NCBI GenBank assembly: GCA_963663605.2
Contig: CAXXVF010000002.1
Span: forward strand, 1,488,001-1,552,000
Source: Sporobacter sp963663605
Lineage (GTDB): Bacteria; Bacillota; Clostridia; Oscillospirales; Oscillospiraceae
DNA: 64,000 bases
Direction: 5' to 3'
Shown here: piece after piece, positions 44,153 to 52,662 of the stretch
How positions within the stretch are numbered: the stretch's first letter is position 1
Layout: the number at the start of each line of letters is the position of its first letter
Made by a program: the position numbers and the translations under genes
Notes under the pieces: model-generated
Databases searched by the model: none
Told to the model about the DNA's origin: nothing
The model's input: the letters and a program-made list of their open reading frames with translations, nothing else

Positions 44153-45169
44153 TTATATGAACTGTCCTTGTTGAAAATAGTGTATTGGATAATTTTCGCC
44201 TTTTGGGGTTTGAAGCTCTTCCTCCAAGACCCCACGCAAAGTGTTTCTAATATCATCCCATGACATATCTTTATGAAATCCTTTTGTACAATCCGGTGAA
44301 ACGTTTAGTTGGACTGTTGCAAAGACCATTTCGCAACTTCTTCTTGGGAACATTCCCAAATATGAACTGAAGAAATCATTTGTATATCTATAGTGGTGCG
44401 TATAAATAAACTCATTCCATTTATTAACAATTTCTTCTTCTTTCAGAATATCTATAACTGATACCTCTTCAAGCTGCCTTGTATCTAAATTCCCCCACGC
44501 TTTTTTAAGCAGACTAACAGCCTCTTTATCACTTGATGGAGCACTGTACCCGAATATTGTAAGCATATATGAGTTCTCAATAATAATTTCTGTTGCATCC
44601 CAACAATCTTTTATATATTCATCTGAATTATATTTTTTATTTGCAACGGGGTATAGTAGCTTTATTGGTGGCAACAGTTTACCGCAAATAGGGCACTTCG
44701 CATTGGTCATACCAAACTCTTTATGTTTATAACAATAACCTATTGCTACATTGCCATGTAAACAAAGTATATGAGGTAAATTATTCGTAATCCTGTGGCA
44801 TCTAACATAAGCTTGAAGCAGTAATGGATCCCAATTAAATGTTGCAATTGCATCTTTTCTCGTCAGGCCTAAAATAAGAAAGTCATAAATCGTTGGATCA
44901 TCAGGAAGTTCAAGTGATGCAAAATAATCATAAAGACGTTTTTCCAATTGGCAAATTACTTCTTTACACTCTGGTCTTAAATGCAATTCTGAATAAATAT
45001 CTTCGAGATTGTTGCTTTTGGTGTATAAATCAACCCCATTCAGAATGTCTGTCAAGTGCAACTTTTCAATCAATCCATTCATGACAGAGGATGTATTTCC
45101 ATTCCTATCTCCATTCGGAATTGTGGCTACTGTCGCACCAGCACCTAGAATAACTGTGTGTGCTCTCAT
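44153..45169 (-). CDS. SIR2-like NAD-hydrolase/deacetylase-fold protein with zinc ribbon
   Basis: 338 residues. SIR2-like signature: ILGAGAT at 8-13 for nucleotide binding, ATFNWDPLLLQAY at 109-121 (the 'TNWD/TNYD' motif), CLHGN at 136-140 (catalytic His), and IFGYSAPSSD at 205-214. Cys146, Cys159 and Cys162 (CPICG) with a nearby residue form a zinc site, as in sirtuins. Defence SIR2 proteins usually deplete NAD+ on infection; that role is inferred from the position as first gene of the SIR2-gajA-gajB operon. The promoter lies in the repeat copy at 45277-45558. Confidence 0.75.
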   Translation of the reverse strand: MRAHTVILGAGATVATIPNGDRNGNTSSVMNGLIEKLHLTDILNGVDLYTKSNNLEDIYSELHLRPECKEVICQLEKRLYDYFASLELPDDPTIYDFLILGLTRKDAIATFNWDPLLLQAYVRCHRITNNLPHILCLHGNVAIGYCYKHKEFGMTNAKCPICGKLLPPIKLLYPVANKKYNSDEYIKDCWDATEIIIENSYMLTIFGYSAPSSDKEAVSLLKKAWGNLDTRQLEEVSVIDILKEEEIVNKWNEFIYTHHYRYTNDFFSSYLGMFPRRSCEMVFATVQLNVSPDCTKGFHKDMSWDDIRNTLRGVLEEELQTPKGENYPIHYFQQGQFI

Positions 45170-45276
45170 GTGTTACCTCTCAGGCCAATCATTTTTACAT
45201 AAACCCAACATCTTATCTTTTCACATTATGGTATAAACTCGCAGATCGCCGAGTTGCGTATTATTGCTATAAATAA

Positions 45277-45558
45277 GAATCCGTCCTACAAATAGCGCAA
45301 ACCGCTCCACCTAATGGCAGAGCAGTTCTTTTATCGGCTGCCATCCGATTGCAGGGAGCAGACCCTGTAGTCTCATGTCGATATATCTCGTCAACTTTAT
45401 CGATATTAACCTAATTTTATTCATTATACTGGAAATTATTACATTTTTCAATGCGTTTTGCGAGTAATTATCATTAAATCGCATTTTTTTGGAGGTGATT
45501 ATTGGCCCCTGCGAAAATACATAAAAAGCAAATAAACTATGAAATGGCTTGTCAGAAA
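45277..45558. repeat. Direct repeat copy A (282 bp), promoter/leader of the SIR2-Gabija operon
   Basis: Nearly identical to 55312-55594 in the same orientation. It starts with GA(A/T)TCCGTCCTACAAA and ends GAAATGGCTTGTCAGAAA. It contains hairpins (AACCGCTC / GAGCAGTT region near 45308-45333, and CAGGG / CCCTG), a minus-strand promoter and a GGAGGTGATTATT ribosome site on the plus strand. The two copies bracket the DISARM operon, 10,035 bp apart. Confidence 0.9.
45423..45451 (-). promoter_or_regulatory. Minus-strand sigma-A promoter in repeat copy A
   Basis: TTGAAA (45446-45451), 17-base spacer, TATAAT (45423-45428). The transcript would start near 45416 and have a ~247-base structured leader before the SIR2-like gene. 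An identical arrangement exists in copy B. Confidence 0.75.
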
Positions 45559-45573
45559 TGGCGAATGATGTAA
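45502..45573 (+). CDS. Possible 23-residue peptide in repeat copy A
   Basis: TTG start six bases after GGAGG, reading MAPAKIHKKQINYEMACQKW then RMM and stop. In copy B a one-base insertion (GGGCCCC) breaks the same frame after seven codons. It is probably the stub of a short gene upstream of parA that was duplicated with the repeat. Confidence 0.35.
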   Translation: MAPAKIHKKQINYEMACQKWRMM

Positions 45574-45586
45574 TAAGCGAAAAGAA

Positions 45587-47029
45587 TCATTGATTCATAA
45601 AATCCATAATTTTATGCTCGAGCTCCGCCATATTCTTCTTTTTGATTTCGCATTGCCAAATGACAAAGTAAGACCAACCTTTAGCACGAAGCTCTAAAAA
45701 GTTTTTTTCGTCGCGCTCTCTATTTTTCGCAATCTTGTTTTCCCAAAACTCCGCATTGCTTGTAGGTAACTTGCCTCGTGAGCAATCATGACCATGCCAA
45801 AAGCATCCATTAATGAAAAATGCCTTTCTTTGCCCGGGATAAACGATATCTGGCGCACATTTCAACTGGGAGGTAGTTAGTCGATATCGGTTAAAGCCAA
45901 GTTTACACAACAGGTCTCGGATAAGAAGTTCTTGCTTCGTACCTTTGTTTTTAACAGAACGCATTATTTGCGATCGGTTTTCTTCATCAAAAATATCAGA
46001 CATAAATATCACATCCAAATGTTCAAGCACACATTTAGCCTGTTGTTTGCAAAACTCGGGCGGTAATGCATTTCCTATCATCAATGCAAGTGATCCTCGC
46101 GGAATATTGGTTGGAAACTTATAATCTTTTGGAAATGTTTGCAACATAGCTGCTTCTCTTGCGGTTATAGTTCTATCCTCTTGTGGATGTAAAAAACGAC
46201 CTTTTGAGGGATTAAGGCAGCCACCCGTTATAGTGGATGAAACGGCGTCCCATCGTAAACGACCATATACATCCTTGAACCCAATGCCAATTTTTTTATG
46301 ACATTCCAAAATGTACTCATCCGGTAGATCGCTTCTGCTTCCTCCGTCATGCGGCGTAAGTTCGATCTGCCGCTGTACTTTGTTCGTATGCGTCGGGTAG
46401 ATTTTATGAATAGGGTCATTAGTAACATCCGGGTCCTCTAAATCTTGAATGGTTGCTCTTACAGTAACAACACTATCACTACCTTCTTTAATTCTGATAA
46501 GACCAAGCAATGATCCCAATAATACTAAACGTTTTCTACGTTGGGGCACGCCATATCTAGCAACATTTACAACTTTATAATCTATCGCATAGCCTATCTG
46601 CTCCAACTTGTCCACTACTTCCTTGAAGTCGTCATACTCCGAAAGTGCCGGAACATTTTCAAGCATAATAGTAATCGGTCGCAGCTCGTCGGCAAAGCGA
46701 TAAAACTCATGAATCAATTTATTGCGAGGATCGTTAACCGCTCCTTTTTTATTTTTTCTCCGCATTGACGAAAAACCTTGACAAGGCGGACAAGCCGCCA
46801 AAAGGTGTAATGGTTCGCCTTTTAACAGTTCTGCAATATCTTGAGTACGAACATCAAGAATATTCTTATGAAACAAAACCGTGTTGTCTTTATGATTCAT
46901 TTCGTAGGCCTGTGCAGCATTATTATCCAACTCAATACCTGCAACAACGTGAAATCCTGCTTCTCTAAGCCCTTCCGTCATGCCGCCACAGCCACAAAAC
47001 AAATCAACGGCCGTATATTCCCACATCAT
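45587..47029 (-). CDS. drmMII: DrmMII-like DNA cytosine-5 methyltransferase fused to a Vsr-type endonuclease
   Basis: 480 residues, two enzymes in one chain. Residues 1-340 are a C5 methyltransferase: motif I DLFCGCGG, catalytic Cys83 in CPPCQGFSS, ENV at 124-126, QRRKR at 163-167, target-recognition region 180-290, and GNALPP at 319-324. Residues 343-480 are a very-short-patch-repair nuclease: SDIFDEENRSQIM, catalytic Asp394 in APDIVYPG, and His412/His414 in CFWHGHDC. Methylation marks self DNA; Vsr normally repairs T:G mismatches from deaminated 5-methylcytosine. It lies ten bases after drmB. Fusion of the two is unusual; an internal Met343 could also start a separate Vsr. Confidence 0.85.
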   Translation of the reverse strand: MMWEYTAVDLFCGCGGMTEGLREAGFHVVAGIELDNNAAQAYEMNHKDNTVLFHKNILDVRTQDIAELLKGEPLHLLAACPPCQGFSSMRRKNKKGAVNDPRNKLIHEFYRFADELRPITIMLENVPALSEYDDFKEVVDKLEQIGYAIDYKVVNVARYGVPQRRKRLVLLGSLLGLIRIKEGSDSVVTVRATIQDLEDPDVTNDPIHKIYPTHTNKVQRQIELTPHDGGSRSDLPDEYILECHKKIGIGFKDVYGRLRWDAVSSTITGGCLNPSKGRFLHPQEDRTITAREAAMLQTFPKDYKFPTNIPRGSLALMIGNALPPEFCKQQAKCVLEHLDVIFMSDIFDEENRSQIMRSVKNKGTKQELLIRDLLCKLGFNRYRLTTSQLKCAPDIVYPGQRKAFFINGCFWHGHDCSRGKLPTSNAEFWENKIAKNRERDEKNFLELRAKGWSYFVIWQCEIKKKNMAELEHKIMDFMNQ

Positions 47030-47039
47030 CTATCCCCCG

Positions 47040-48992
47040 TCATTTGTTAGAAATCCATCGACTGTAAAACCCTATGTCCTCATGTTCAAAAGTGCCGATA
47101 ACCATACCGCGATCCAGAAAGACATTGAATTCCTCGCAGCTTGTTTCCGGCAAGAGGGCACAAGCATGGCATGCAGCCAAATTCAGGGCATCACGACCTT
47201 GCCCCTGTTCGGTGGATATACAAACAGGGTCGTTTGAGCATATTACGCTTCCCTCAACAGCTTTCTTAAATGCATGCGGCAATGCATCCGGTCTCCCTTG
47301 CCGAACCAACCCGCCCAAGGTTCCTTCCGAATCCCCGGATGCCGTATAAATAAAAATACCGGCCATCTCTCTGCCGTCCTCTTCCGACGCGCAATAAATA
47401 CGCTCACGTAGAGATGCAACCGTATAACCGCATTCGAAGCTTAATTGGCGAATTAAGAGATGAGACAAGGTATGTAAAAAAACAAACTGAGGCGTAATCT
47501 CTCTCGGTATCATTTTTCCCATAGCCGTGACCGAATAATTCCCGCTCATCTCGGCGGCTCGTACTTGGATAATCGGCTGAGAATCTGTCCAACTATCAAG
47601 AGCCTTTCGATCAAACTCTAAGAAGATACCTTCACCGCGCACTTCATAAGCCGGATACCAAGGTGTTTCCGACTCCTTAACCGACACAAATCCGGGAGCG
47701 TCCTTCCCTATATCTGATGCTCCTGGAGGATTTATACGTGTGAAGCCTGTTAATGCGCGAACTTCTCGTATTTTATGGATAAGAGACACGCTTTTCAATC
47801 CCGGAATATGGTATTTTTCAATGTCCATACTTTCTCGAACAAAATCGTCCGTATCTAAACTAGGTTTTGCTACAACGCCGGTAAGCGCATCAAATTCTTC
47901 TGCACGATATTTTACGCTGTCTGTTTGGTACTCTGAATCAATATCATCAGGTTGTTGCAAGAGCTTGCGTTCTAAAATGGGTTTGATGATTTCTACAGGG
48001 GATAATATTTGATCCGAGATATTTCCTGCCCATTTGTCCAACAAACGCAAAATGCGCTCATTGATTTCTCCTTCGGTGCAGCCTTCTTCTTTATATCCGT
48101 CAATTTTAGTTAAGCAATCCGAATAAGCAGAGCATTTTTCGATAGCACTATTCAGGTGGTCGGAGTAGGGCGGGATTACCAGCGAACTTACAGTCTTAGG
48201 AAAGTATACCGATGAAGCGCCTCTTTGCATGGCGCGTGGGTATGAACCACATATAACCGAATGATGTTTCCACGGTTCATTTCCACTACACAAAAAATTA
48301 CTGGCTCCGTCCTGTTCGTCTAGGCGGCGAAAAATATTCGGATCAAAAGCATCATAGAGCGTTGCTTTTGCATTACAGGACGTGCACTTAATGCTGATAC
48401 CTTCCAAACCTGCAGTCGCCGTCGTTCCTGTACTGAATGTAAGATGTGGATTATCACAGATCTTTTTGGGGCCACCAATATTTCTGCGATGCGCCCACGC
48501 CACCCAGGGGAAGTCGTCGATATGACCCTGTTCGCATGCAACAATGATACGTGCAGCCACAAGGTCTTGTTTGCATTCGGGGCAGCGCGGCGTTTTCATA
48601 TATGGATCACGCTCTATCTGCTTACTGGAAACCTTTCGTTTGTATTCTTTGAACCAGTCCTTAATGGGCTGAAAGCGGCGGCATTTAGGACAAAAATACC
48701 ACTGCGGGAAGCGAGTATAGGAAATTCCCTCTCTAAATTGCGGTTCATCGCTTCCACCGGGCATACCGAAATATTTAACGCCAAGTGCACGTTGTAAGCG
48801 TTCGTCATAAATTCTAATGACTTTATCTGCCCAATATTCAGGTGCAGCCGTCATTAATGTTTGGTCGGGAAAATCCACCATAGCCCCGACTCCATATTGA
48901 AGAATGGCCTGTGAGCTACGGACATTATACTTTATTCTTTCTGATGGGTTTGAGAAAACTATCCTGTCTTTAGGAGAGTGCGAGCTATTCAT
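47040..48992 (-). CDS. drmB: DrmB-like DUF1998 protein of a DISARM-type system
   Basis: 650 residues. N-terminal RSSQAILQYGVGAMVDFPD is characteristic of DrmB. Zinc-binding cysteines include FCPKC (101-104) and RCPEC (~136), then IVACEQGHIDDFPW. The C-terminal DUF1998 part has the late cysteine cluster CSNDP...ACHACALLPETSCEEFN. DrmB forms a complex with DrmA that loads on DNA; it has no enzymatic core of its own. The start overlaps the drmA stop by four bases (ATGA). Confidence 0.85.
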   Translation of the reverse strand: MNSSHSPKDRIVFSNPSERIKYNVRSSQAILQYGVGAMVDFPDQTLMTAAPEYWADKVIRIYDERLQRALGVKYFGMPGGSDEPQFREGISYTRFPQWYFCPKCRRFQPIKDWFKEYKRKVSSKQIERDPYMKTPRCPECKQDLVAARIIVACEQGHIDDFPWVAWAHRRNIGGPKKICDNPHLTFSTGTTATAGLEGISIKCTSCNAKATLYDAFDPNIFRRLDEQDGASNFLCSGNEPWKHHSVICGSYPRAMQRGASSVYFPKTVSSLVIPPYSDHLNSAIEKCSAYSDCLTKIDGYKEEGCTEGEINERILRLLDKWAGNISDQILSPVEIIKPILERKLLQQPDDIDSEYQTDSVKYRAEEFDALTGVVAKPSLDTDDFVRESMDIEKYHIPGLKSVSLIHKIREVRALTGFTRINPPGASDIGKDAPGFVSVKESETPWYPAYEVRGEGIFLEFDRKALDSWTDSQPIIQVRAAEMSGNYSVTAMGKMIPREITPQFVFLHTLSHLLIRQLSFECGYTVASLRERIYCASEEDGREMAGIFIYTASGDSEGTLGGLVRQGRPDALPHAFKKAVEGSVICSNDPVCISTEQGQGRDALNLAACHACALLPETSCEEFNVFLDRGMVIGTFEHEDIGFYSRWISNK

Positions 48993-51900
48993 ATTTCATC
49001 CTCCCAAACCAAGATATTGGCTGCAATACTTTGATCAACATTACGCATAGAAGTCATGGTCTCATATGCCGGATCACCCGCCGATGTCCCAAAGACCTTC
49101 AGAAGCCTTTTTTGGCCGGCACTCGGACCTTTCATCATAAATTTATCACCGTAGAAAAAGTTATGCTCGCCTGCAATTTTAACTCGCTCATGCCATTCCG
49201 TCACGACTTCATTTATGCGCTTTTCAATCTCACTTGTATCATCTTCAAGATCACCCCAAGTGCGAGCGTTGATTTCGTTTACTCGATCAAGGATATATTT
49301 ACGCATTTGCTCCAATTCGTTTTTCAAGTATTCCGGATCAAAATGTACTGCGTCCTGATCGAGCGGAAGCCCGTATAAATGCCTTATCATAGATATAATG
49401 ACTGCATGCAATGCTCGATCACGCGCAGGCTTCGAAAAAGGTGTTGCTCCGGTAGGTTCAACAAAACGATAGAAGGACTCATGATAAGCTTTGAATTGCT
49501 CATAATGTGAGCGATCTCTGCTTTTTGTTCCGTCATACAACACGATGGCAACGCCGGGGTATGAGCGTCCAATTCTGCTGGATGCCTGTATATATTCACT
49601 GGTTAATTTGGGTTGTCCAACAATGAGCATGGTGTTTAGCCGTGCAACATCTACACCGACAGAAATCATATTGGTGGCAAGCAAGGTATTAATTGCCCAT
49701 TTGCGATTGGTTATATTATCTTGCGAATACTCAAGCCGTTCCAACTTTTCGAGCGTTTCGTTGAGTTCGGATGTTGAAATTCTGCTTGTCAATTCAGATG
49801 CTTCACCAATAGTTCGTCCACGCCCAACGCCGAAACGATATGCCGTTCTCTTAATAAAGTCTTTTACGTCATCGTCAATCATTGTGCGGCATTTGCCTAA
49901 ATCCCTCAGACTGTTAAAATAAATCGCCAACGTCCAGAATTTATCCTTTATCTCGTCCGGGAGCCGCATCATATCCACACGCTGCAAGAGCGCGGCAATC
50001 GCACGTATTTCCATCATTGCCTTTGTTTTACCGGATGGCATTACACCGACATATAGACGGCCATATTTTTGCTCTTCGGCAGAGAGCTTTGCTTCACGGG
50101 CAAAGTATGAATCATCCGCATTTAAGCCTGATGGCGGGAATTGACGAACTTCACGATTATACAATACGGAGCACTGTTCCTTCGCCCTGCGTATGGTGGC
50201 GGTGGATGCAATGATTTTGGGTTTAATTCCTTTTGCGGAACACAACGCATCAACAACAGTTTCGTATAGTCCCACCATAGTACCCAGCGGGCCGGATATT
50301 AAATGCAATTCATCCTGAATAATCAGCTCAGGAGTACGATTGTTTGAGCCCTTAGCAAAAAAAGCGCCGACATCATTCTTCCAAGGCAACATGGCAAATT
50401 TATCTACTGTACCGAATAGTAGCGTTGGAGGATTATCATATAATTCTTCATCGACAATTTGTATCGGCAATTTGAAATCATAATCACAATCTTCTTGCGG
50501 GCAGCAAAGATAGAAATGCTTGTTGTTTTTAAGTCGATACCCCCATTCGCCGATGACTTTCCCTTCAGCGTTCGCATCTTTAACCATTTTTGTTCCGCAC
50601 CAAGGACACTTTAATATCTGAAACTTATTATTCCGATCTTTCGCGTAACGAATTTGGGATGCGTCCTTGGCATCTCTGAGTTTTTCCAAATGTTCTTTTG
50701 CACCATAGGAATCATACGAACCAAGATTTTTATTTGGAGTATGGTCTCCACCAATCCACAATCCAATAGATATAACTTCATTACCCAAAAAGTAAGCCGG
50801 ATATTTCTTTTTTGATAATGAATCCTTCCGGATGGCTTCACATGCACATATAAGCGTTGCGGCGCGAACAAATTGTTGTGCGGCCAAAAGACGCAACGTA
50901 TAACGCATAATAACAGTTGTTCCACCGGCATTATCAGGGAAAGAAAGCCTTCTAAAGAAGATAGTAAAAGCAGTTAATCCCAAGTATGCTTCGGTCTTAC
51001 CACCGCCGGTTGGAAACCATATCAAGTCAACAATATCGCGTTCTTGACAGTCGGGATTAATTATTGATTGGAGACTCATAAGTAAAAAAGCAAGCTGGAA
51101 TGGACGCCAAGAATATTCAGCATCCTCTTTATAGTAATCCAACGCCTTTATTTGTTTTTGGAGTTCAAGATCGCCGGGGTATTTATCCGTCTCTTGAAGT
51201 TTTAGATGAATGCGCTGCATGAACATTGCTCGATTAGCCAGCAAAAAAGCTTGTGTAATAACTGGATTTCCCCCAAAAAGGCTTAGTCCGGTGTGCATGC
51301 GCTCACATGCCTCTTTACAGTTGGCGATATGCTCTTTAGCTTTCGACTGGAACTGTATGGTTACTTTGCTTTCGTCTTTGCTCATCTTCTGTAAATCATC
51401 AATCCAAGACGAGTAAGATTCAATAAGTGTTTTCATGGCGCTTATTTTATCGGATATCGGAGTTGGGTCTAAGTCGGACAAAAATTTCATTGAGAGACAT
51501 CCGCTATTTACATTGGAGTCTGCGATGCCAAAATCCATTTGGGGCACTTCAATCTGTGGAAAAAAATCATTTACAAGATAGCCCATTCCATTTTTGTCGA
51601 TTTTCCAGTAAACCGATGTTCCGTGCCCCGTACCATATACTTTTTTATTGCGATATAAAAGTGCTAAAGAGAGTTCTTCTTCATCTTCATTGCACACCTT
51701 GTTAAGTCCGGTATATTCACAAAAGCGATATGGTGTATCTTCGGAAACGTCAATTTGGATTGATGGTTGAAAAATTGAGTTCATCCCGTTGTAGCGCCCA
51801 CCTGCATCGTTAACCATCATAATGGTGATGGAGAAAATGTCCGATGAGATACGTTTCCTCAATGCCGTTACTTTGACGGATGTATCGTCTATGTTTTTAT

Positions 51901-52645
51901 TTTGATCTACATAGTCGGAGGTGGAAAAATCTATGTCAATAGCAACCTTATGTGGTACTCGTACAAAGCCGTTTCTCCCTAATTGATTACATAAAGTAAT
52001 TAACGGCTCTCTTAACGCCGCTCCTTCTGTAAGGTTTTCATCGGTATTAAAAACTTGATAGATATACTTTTTTTGTATTGGTTGAATCAACTTTAATAAT
52101 GAGTTTTTCCGATCTATCGTGGCATACGGTTGAAATTGGACCGGCAATTCATAGCCACTTTCGGCAAGCTTAAAAGGCACCACGCAATCTGCTAATTTGG
52201 CTTTCTTATATGTACCGAATTGAACACTGGCAGTAATATGCTCACTGTTTCCTTGAATAAAAAAGGTAAACCCCATAGATGAAGGCATGTTTTGCGAGGA
52301 CAAGTTTATCTCTTCGTCCAACGATTCTTCTTCCGGTGTGCTAACGGCTTCTTGTCTATTGCTTTGAGATTCTTCAGAAACAGAAGCCTCATCGTCTTCC
52401 TCGATAACATCCTCTGCATTATTTTCACTTGGCCTTGCAGTATCGTCGTTGTCAGCCATGTATTTTTCTCTTTGAGGAAACAAAATTCCAACCGAATAGC
52501 GCACCTCCGGCAAATCGGTTATTATTTCGTGTGCATCATCCGGTATCGAATACTCGGAACCGGGGCCAAGCAGTTCTTTCCGTACTTCCTCAATTAAAAG
52601 TTTGCGTGCGTCATATGTTTGCTTTTGTATTTCTACAGTTGTCAT
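48989..52645 (-). CDS. drmA: DrmA-like SF2 helicase of a DISARM-type system
   Basis: About 1218 residues. The N-terminal ~500 residues include acidic low complexity (EDVIEEDDEASVSEES). Helicase core: IWFPTGGGKTEAYLGL (Walker A, near 540), a cysteine pair insert CPWCGTKM...CCPQEDCDYDF (zinc), DELH box IIQDELHLISGPLG near 778, ASTATIRRAKEQ (motif III), LATNMISVGVDVARL and YIQASSRIGRS (motifs V, VI). DrmA is the DNA translocase of DISARM. The start is ATG 52645 (MTTVEIQ) with GGAGG seven bases upstream; the frame is open to 52675, overlapping drmE. Confidence 0.87.
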   Translation of the reverse strand: MTTVEIQKQTYDARKLLIEEVRKELLGPGSEYSIPDDAHEIITDLPEVRYSVGILFPQREKYMADNDDTARPSENNAEDVIEEDDEASVSEESQSNRQEAVSTPEEESLDEEINLSSQNMPSSMGFTFFIQGNSEHITASVQFGTYKKAKLADCVVPFKLAESGYELPVQFQPYATIDRKNSLLKLIQPIQKKYIYQVFNTDENLTEGAALREPLITLCNQLGRNGFVRVPHKVAIDIDFSTSDYVDQNKNIDDTSVKVTALRKRISSDIFSITIMMVNDAGGRYNGMNSIFQPSIQIDVSEDTPYRFCEYTGLNKVCNEDEEELSLALLYRNKKVYGTGHGTSVYWKIDKNGMGYLVNDFFPQIEVPQMDFGIADSNVNSGCLSMKFLSDLDPTPISDKISAMKTLIESYSSWIDDLQKMSKDESKVTIQFQSKAKEHIANCKEACERMHTGLSLFGGNPVITQAFLLANRAMFMQRIHLKLQETDKYPGDLELQKQIKALDYYKEDAEYSWRPFQLAFLLMSLQSIINPDCQERDIVDLIWFPTGGGKTEAYLGLTAFTIFFRRLSFPDNAGGTTVIMRYTLRLLAAQQFVRAATLICACEAIRKDSLSKKKYPAYFLGNEVISIGLWIGGDHTPNKNLGSYDSYGAKEHLEKLRDAKDASQIRYAKDRNNKFQILKCPWCGTKMVKDANAEGKVIGEWGYRLKNNKHFYLCCPQEDCDYDFKLPIQIVDEELYDNPPTLLFGTVDKFAMLPWKNDVGAFFAKGSNNRTPELIIQDELHLISGPLGTMVGLYETVVDALCSAKGIKPKIIASTATIRRAKEQCSVLYNREVRQFPPSGLNADDSYFAREAKLSAEEQKYGRLYVGVMPSGKTKAMMEIRAIAALLQRVDMMRLPDEIKDKFWTLAIYFNSLRDLGKCRTMIDDDVKDFIKRTAYRFGVGRGRTIGEASELTSRISTSELNETLEKLERLEYSQDNITNRKWAINTLLATNMISVGVDVARLNTMLIVGQPKLTSEYIQASSRIGRSYPGVAIVLYDGTKSRDRSHYEQFKAYHESFYRFVEPTGATPFSKPARDRALHAVIISMIRHLYGLPLDQDAVHFDPEYLKNELEQMRKYILDRVNEINARTWGDLEDDTSEIEKRINEVVTEWHERVKIAGEHNFFYGDKFMMKGPSAGQKRLLKVFGTSAGDPAYETMTSMRNVDQSIAANILVWEDEI

Positions 52646-52662
52646 ATAAATGCCTCCTCGTT

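Noticed and set aside
45277..45558. The 283-bp repeat as insertion-sequence or transposon ends
   Set aside because: Copies are direct, contain no terminal inverted repeats or transposase, and coincide with promoter/leader regions of operons; a duplicated regulatory segment fits better.
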